Source: Saprospiraceae bacterium UBA2329 (GTDB taxonomy: Bacteria; Bacteroidota; Bacteroidia; Chitinophagales; Saprospiraceae). From it: a stretch of DNA of 35,502 nucleotides. This document shows, piece by piece, positions 32,393 to 35,502 of this stretch (position 1 is its first letter; the number at the start of each line of letters is the position of its first letter). The stretch covers positions 1-35,502 of the forward strand of contig DDUV01000122.1 in NCBI GenBank assembly GCA_002344975.1, given 5' to 3'. The translations under genes and the position numbers were made by a program. The notes beneath the pieces were generated by a model. It did no database searches. It was not told where the DNA came from and saw only the letters and a program-made list of their open reading frames with translations.

Positions 32393-34792
32393 CTACTCGC
32401 TTCTCAAACTCTTTACCGGATTGGCCAGCGCGGCTTTTACGGCTTGCAGGGCGACCACGAGGGTTGCCGCGACGACCGACAACGCGCCTGCCACGACGAA
32501 TACCCACCACTGAATATCAATGCGATACGCGAAATTCAGCATCCATTTGCTCATCAGATACCAGGCAAAAGGCGAGGCGATGAACAGCGCAATGAGTACC
32601 AAGACCAGGAAATCTTTCGACACCAAAGCGGTTATGCCCGCCGCCGATGCGCCCAGCACTTTGCGTATGCCTATTTCTTTGGTGCGCTGCGCTATGTGGT
32701 ACGATGCCAACGCAAACAAACCCAGACAAGCTAAGGCCACTGCCAGCCAGGAAAAGACGCCGATGATGCGCGTGGTCTGCATTTCGGTCTGGTACATTTG
32801 CTCCAATTCTTCATCCAAAAAATGGAAGCTGTATGGCCGGTGCGGCGCTACCCCTGCCCACAGGGCGCCCATGCGTTCAATGCTTTGAGCTACATCGCCG
32901 CCTTTCAGTTTTACAAAAATGTACTGCCCCCAGCCATCAGGGAAAATGACCAATGGCGCCACCGCTTCGTGCAAAGACCGAAAGTGAAAATCGCGCACCA
33001 CGCCCTTCACCATTGCCGGAGCACCATTGAAATACAGGCGTTTAGACACAGTTTCTTCCAAAGACCAGCCAAACGCCGCCACCTGCGCCTCGTTGAGCAA
33101 AATGGGCAATACGGCCGTAGAATCATTGCGCAGTCGGGAGGCTGTAGCCAGATCGGCCTCGTTGAAATCGCTGCCGGCCACGAGTTCGATGCTCATGGTT
33201 TTTAAAAAATCCAGACCGGCGGGCAGGGCCGTCACCGGGCGCGCATCCTGCTGCAACAGGGTAGGGCTGATGTCATAGCCGCCTTTGATGTTGGAGGGCG
33301 TGCCGTAGCTCATCGTCACCGATTGCACCTCCGAAAGTTGGAGCAGTTGTGATTTCAAAGCCCCGTATTGGCCCACCACCTCTCCGTCGGCGGGCAGCAC
33401 CAGCATTTGTTCCTGATCGAAGCCCAATTTTTTATTTTGGATAAACTGCATCTGCTCGCGCAGCAACAAGGTGCAGATAATGAGCAAAATAGAAATGGAA
33501 AACTGCGCAATCACCAATGTTTTTCGCAGCCAGGCGCCCGATTTGGCATTGCCCGCCCAGCCCTTCAGTACCGCCGCCGGCGAGAACCGGGCCGCTACCA
33601 CCGCCGGGTAAAACCCTGCCCCGAAACTGACCGCCAACCCCAGCACCGCCAATGCCACCCAGGCCGCAGGCTGGAAAAGCGGCTCCGCTGTGAGTGCCCG
33701 GTTGAAAATTCGGTTAAAAACCGGCAGCAGCGGAGCCGTGGTCAAAAACGCAATAAATAATGCCAAAAATGTAACGATGGCAGCCTCGCCGAGGTGTTGA
33801 GCGGCCAATTGCCGGCTGCCGGCGCCCAGCACTTTGTGTACGCCGGTCACTTTGGCGCGCTCCATGCCGGTAGCTGTGGCAAGGTTGATGTAGGTGGTAC
33901 AGCCGATGAGCAAAATCAGCAGGGCTGCCACGCCCAATATGTAGATGTAACGGACGTCGCCGTTGGGTTCAAAATCGCCGGGCACAGTAGAGCGCAGGTG
34001 TAGATCGCGAAGTGGAAGCAGGTGCAATTTGAGGTAACTGCTGCCGTCGTCAGCGCCGGTTTCGTGGGCTTTGGAGGCCATATAGTCGGGCAGGCGGGCT
34101 TGCATGAGGGCCTGTCCTTCGGGGTTTTTGAGCAATAAATAAGTGGCGTAGTTGGCGTTCCACCAGGTTTCATTTTCGGGGCGGGCTGCCGACAAACCCA
34201 CAAACGAACACACAAAATCCGGCTTGATGTGTGTATTGGCGGGCGCGTCGGCCATTACGCCGGTCACTTTGGCTTCCCGTTTTCCAATGTTCAGTGTTTT
34301 GCCTATCGGGTCGGCCTCGCCGAAATAGCGTCGCGCCGTGCTTTCGCTCAATACCACTTGCCAGGGCGCATGGAGGGCTGTGGAAGCATCGCCTTTCAGG
34401 AGTGGGAAACTGAAAATCTGAAAAAACGTGGAATCGGCGTAAAAAAACTGTGCCTCTTCAGTGAGCATGGCGCCCGATTTTACCACCTCGGTGTATTGCA
34501 TCACGCGCACGGCGGCCTCCACTTCCGGAAACTCGCGGGCCAGCGTGGGCGCTACTTTGTTGCCGGTACTGCCTGAATGCACCACCTCTCCGCCGAAGCT
34601 GTACTCCATGTTCACCTTCACAATGCGGTCGGCATGGGCGTGCATGGCGTCGTAGGTCCATTCGTGATGAATGAACAGGCCGATGAGCAGGCAGGCTGAG
34701 ATACCGGCTGTCAATCCGACCAACTGCACGGCGCTGAACAAACGGTTGTTGAGCAGGCGCCTCCAGGCGAGTTTGAGATGGTTTTGGAACAT
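32393..34792 (-). CDS. FtsX/MacB-type ABC transporter permease D
   Basis: The frame is open to 34861, but the ATG at 34792 gives MFQNHLKLAWRRLLNNRLFS, matching the starts of its paralogues, and a 799-residue protein. The first helix is AVQLVGLTAGISACLLIGLF. The central FtsX motif is weaker (ERAKVTGVHKVLGAGSRQLA, with His where the others have Arg). The C-terminal motif is standard (RTKEIGIRKVLGASAAGITA). It ends NPVKSLRSE. It is the first permease of the minus-strand series. The preceding gene on this strand encodes a small secreted protein 88 bases away. The relaxed central motif may weaken coupling at one of the two sites or reflect subfamily variation. Confidence 0.92.
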   Translation of the reverse strand: MFQNHLKLAWRRLLNNRLFSAVQLVGLTAGISACLLIGLFIHHEWTYDAMHAHADRIVKVNMEYSFGGEVVHSGSTGNKVAPTLAREFPEVEAAVRVMQYTEVVKSGAMLTEEAQFFYADSTFFQIFSFPLLKGDASTALHAPWQVVLSESTARRYFGEADPIGKTLNIGKREAKVTGVMADAPANTHIKPDFVCSFVGLSAARPENETWWNANYATYLLLKNPEGQALMQARLPDYMASKAHETGADDGSSYLKLHLLPLRDLHLRSTVPGDFEPNGDVRYIYILGVAALLILLIGCTTYINLATATGMERAKVTGVHKVLGAGSRQLAAQHLGEAAIVTFLALFIAFLTTAPLLPVFNRIFNRALTAEPLFQPAAWVALAVLGLAVSFGAGFYPAVVAARFSPAAVLKGWAGNAKSGAWLRKTLVIAQFSISILLIICTLLLREQMQFIQNKKLGFDQEQMLVLPADGEVVGQYGALKSQLLQLSEVQSVTMSYGTPSNIKGGYDISPTLLQQDARPVTALPAGLDFLKTMSIELVAGSDFNEADLATASRLRNDSTAVLPILLNEAQVAAFGWSLEETVSKRLYFNGAPAMVKGVVRDFHFRSLHEAVAPLVIFPDGWGQYIFVKLKGGDVAQSIERMGALWAGVAPHRPYSFHFLDEELEQMYQTEMQTTRIIGVFSWLAVALACLGLFALASYHIAQRTKEIGIRKVLGASAAGITALVSKDFLVLVLIALFIASPFAWYLMSKWMLNFAYRIDIQWWVFVVAGALSVVAATLVVALQAVKAALANPVKSLRSE

Positions 34793-34880
34793 GAGTCTTT
34801 GATTTTCAACAATATGAGAACAGGCTCTTCTCCATACGAATCGCATGATCTTCTGTGGCAATACAGAGTGACTGAACGCA

Positions 34881-35246
34881 TCAGCCGGCCCAGGTCCAGA
34901 TGAGCTTTTTCATTTTCACTTTCAGGATTATTTCAATTTCATTGTCTTTCACAGGTTGTACCACCGCTTCTTTTTTTCCGGAAAACCGCATCATGATTTT
35001 TCCGTTTTTGCCTTGTTTCCAAATACCTTCCCTGATACCTGCAATCGGCTCGTCGGCAGCCCATTGACCGTTTGTAAAAAACTCTAACTGAGTGTGTTTG
35101 GGCAAGGATTGATGGGTGCCCATTCCAGACATCACATCTTCTTTCAATGACCATTTCCGGTCTGTCAGCCAAAACGGCAACTCTGTTTGAGCAGATGCTC
35201 CGGCAACCATCAACAGGAAGAGTGCCGGCAAAATCATTCGTTTCAT
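34881..35246 (-). CDS. Small secreted protein of unknown function
   Basis: A 121-residue protein with signal peptide MKRMILPALFLLMVAGASAQ. The mature ~100 residues are compact and beta-rich (WLTDRKWSLKEDVMSG, FFTNGQWAADEPIAG, GIWKQGKNGKIMMRFSGKKE, EIEIILKVKMKKLIWTW), with the layout of small lipocalin-like domains that begin with a W-containing strand. No Cys remains in the mature part. It is upstream of the permease series on the same strand and might be a periplasmic companion, but there is no direct evidence. The MITE-like element begins 43 bases beyond its start codon, so its promoter region is compressed or altered. Confidence 0.78.
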   Translation of the reverse strand: MKRMILPALFLLMVAGASAQTELPFWLTDRKWSLKEDVMSGMGTHQSLPKHTQLEFFTNGQWAADEPIAGIREGIWKQGKNGKIMMRFSGKKEAVVQPVKDNEIEIILKVKMKKLIWTWAG

Positions 35247-35289
35247 TTTTTCAAAATATTGGATGAAAAAACAAGGTTATTTCTGATGC

Positions 35290-35454
35290 TAAGGAATGAG
35301 TAAAGAATAAGTTCCGCATTTTGGCCGAGCAGATTTTGTACTCAGACGAGGAAAAAAACACAGCCAATGTGGGGCATTGGCGAGGCTTTTTGAGGAAGTA
35401 TGAGTGCAAAAGATGCCGCCATAAATTGAGAAGTTATTCTTTAATCATTCCTAA
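35290..35454. mobile_element. MITE-like element, 165 bp with 25-bp terminal inverted repeats
   Basis: The left end 35290-35314 (TAAGGAATGAGTAAAGAATA plus AGTTC) and right end 35430-35454 are inverted copies matching at 22 of 25 bases. The 115-bp interior includes a plus-strand frame without a start that reads FLRKYECKRCRHKLRSYS, a Cys-x2-Cys motif reminiscent of transposase zinc ribbons. No transposase gene is present and no clear target-site duplication is visible. A non-autonomous derivative of an insertion sequence is likely. Confidence 0.65.
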
Positions 35455-35502
35455 GTAGTGGGGCAAAAATAAATGTTCATTTTCTTTAGGTCAAAGGATT
35501 AG

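Overview
The window comes from a chromosome of a Bacteroidota bacterium, most likely of the Saprospiraceae type. Four things point there: a C-terminal type IX secretion (T9SS) sorting domain on a secreted protein; promoters of the form TTG-N20-TAnnTTTG; families typical of the phylum (DUF6089-like, four-helix-bundle, eight-helix FtsX permeases without an ATPase partner); and an lpxD gene, which indicates a Gram-negative envelope. Species is not decidable from the sequence alone.

Layout. 172-1251 is aroC. 1469-5961 is a tight three-gene cassette: an ECF-type sigma factor, a membrane-anchored anti-sigma-like protein with a TPR-like tail, and a secreted TPR-CHAT protease-like protein. 6197-8857 holds a lipoprotein, a DUF3592-like membrane protein and an unusual glycine-zipper/Thr-rich protein, separated by repeat-rich spacers. 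9026-10686 holds a Tat-type cupin and a four-helix-bundle protein with a structured leader. 10718-12073 is a D-Ala-D-Ala carboxypeptidase (minus strand). 12239-15585 is an outer-membrane DUF6089-like protein, a glycosyltransferase fused to a shrunken phosphoglycosyltransferase-like part, and a GtrA protein. 15599-17640 (minus) is a Na+/solute symporter with a 45-residue membrane peptide upstream. 17702-21280 is lpxD and two tandem GNAT-like paralogues. 21293-35246 is a minus-strand block: a T9SS-exported Asp-box protein, four paralogous FtsX/MacB-type permeases, an S41 peptidase and a small secreted protein.

Themes. Most genes serve the envelope: lipid A, peptidoglycan, glycans, exported proteins and permeases. 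The sigma/anti-sigma/CHAT unit is the best candidate for a poorly described signalling or stress-response system. Its order and overlap suggest that an envelope-tethered regulator controls a sigma factor and that the output or sensor is a periplasmic or surface caspase-like protein.

The non-coding part is unusually rich. It holds two copies of a ~150-bp structured element 8.4 kb apart, a dispersed repeat family, a 14-bp tandem repeat, small hairpin repeats, REP-like spacers between the permease genes, a MITE-like element at the right end, and a 36-bp coding remnant of a lost permease. No rRNA, tRNA, CRISPR array, prophage or intact insertion sequence was seen.
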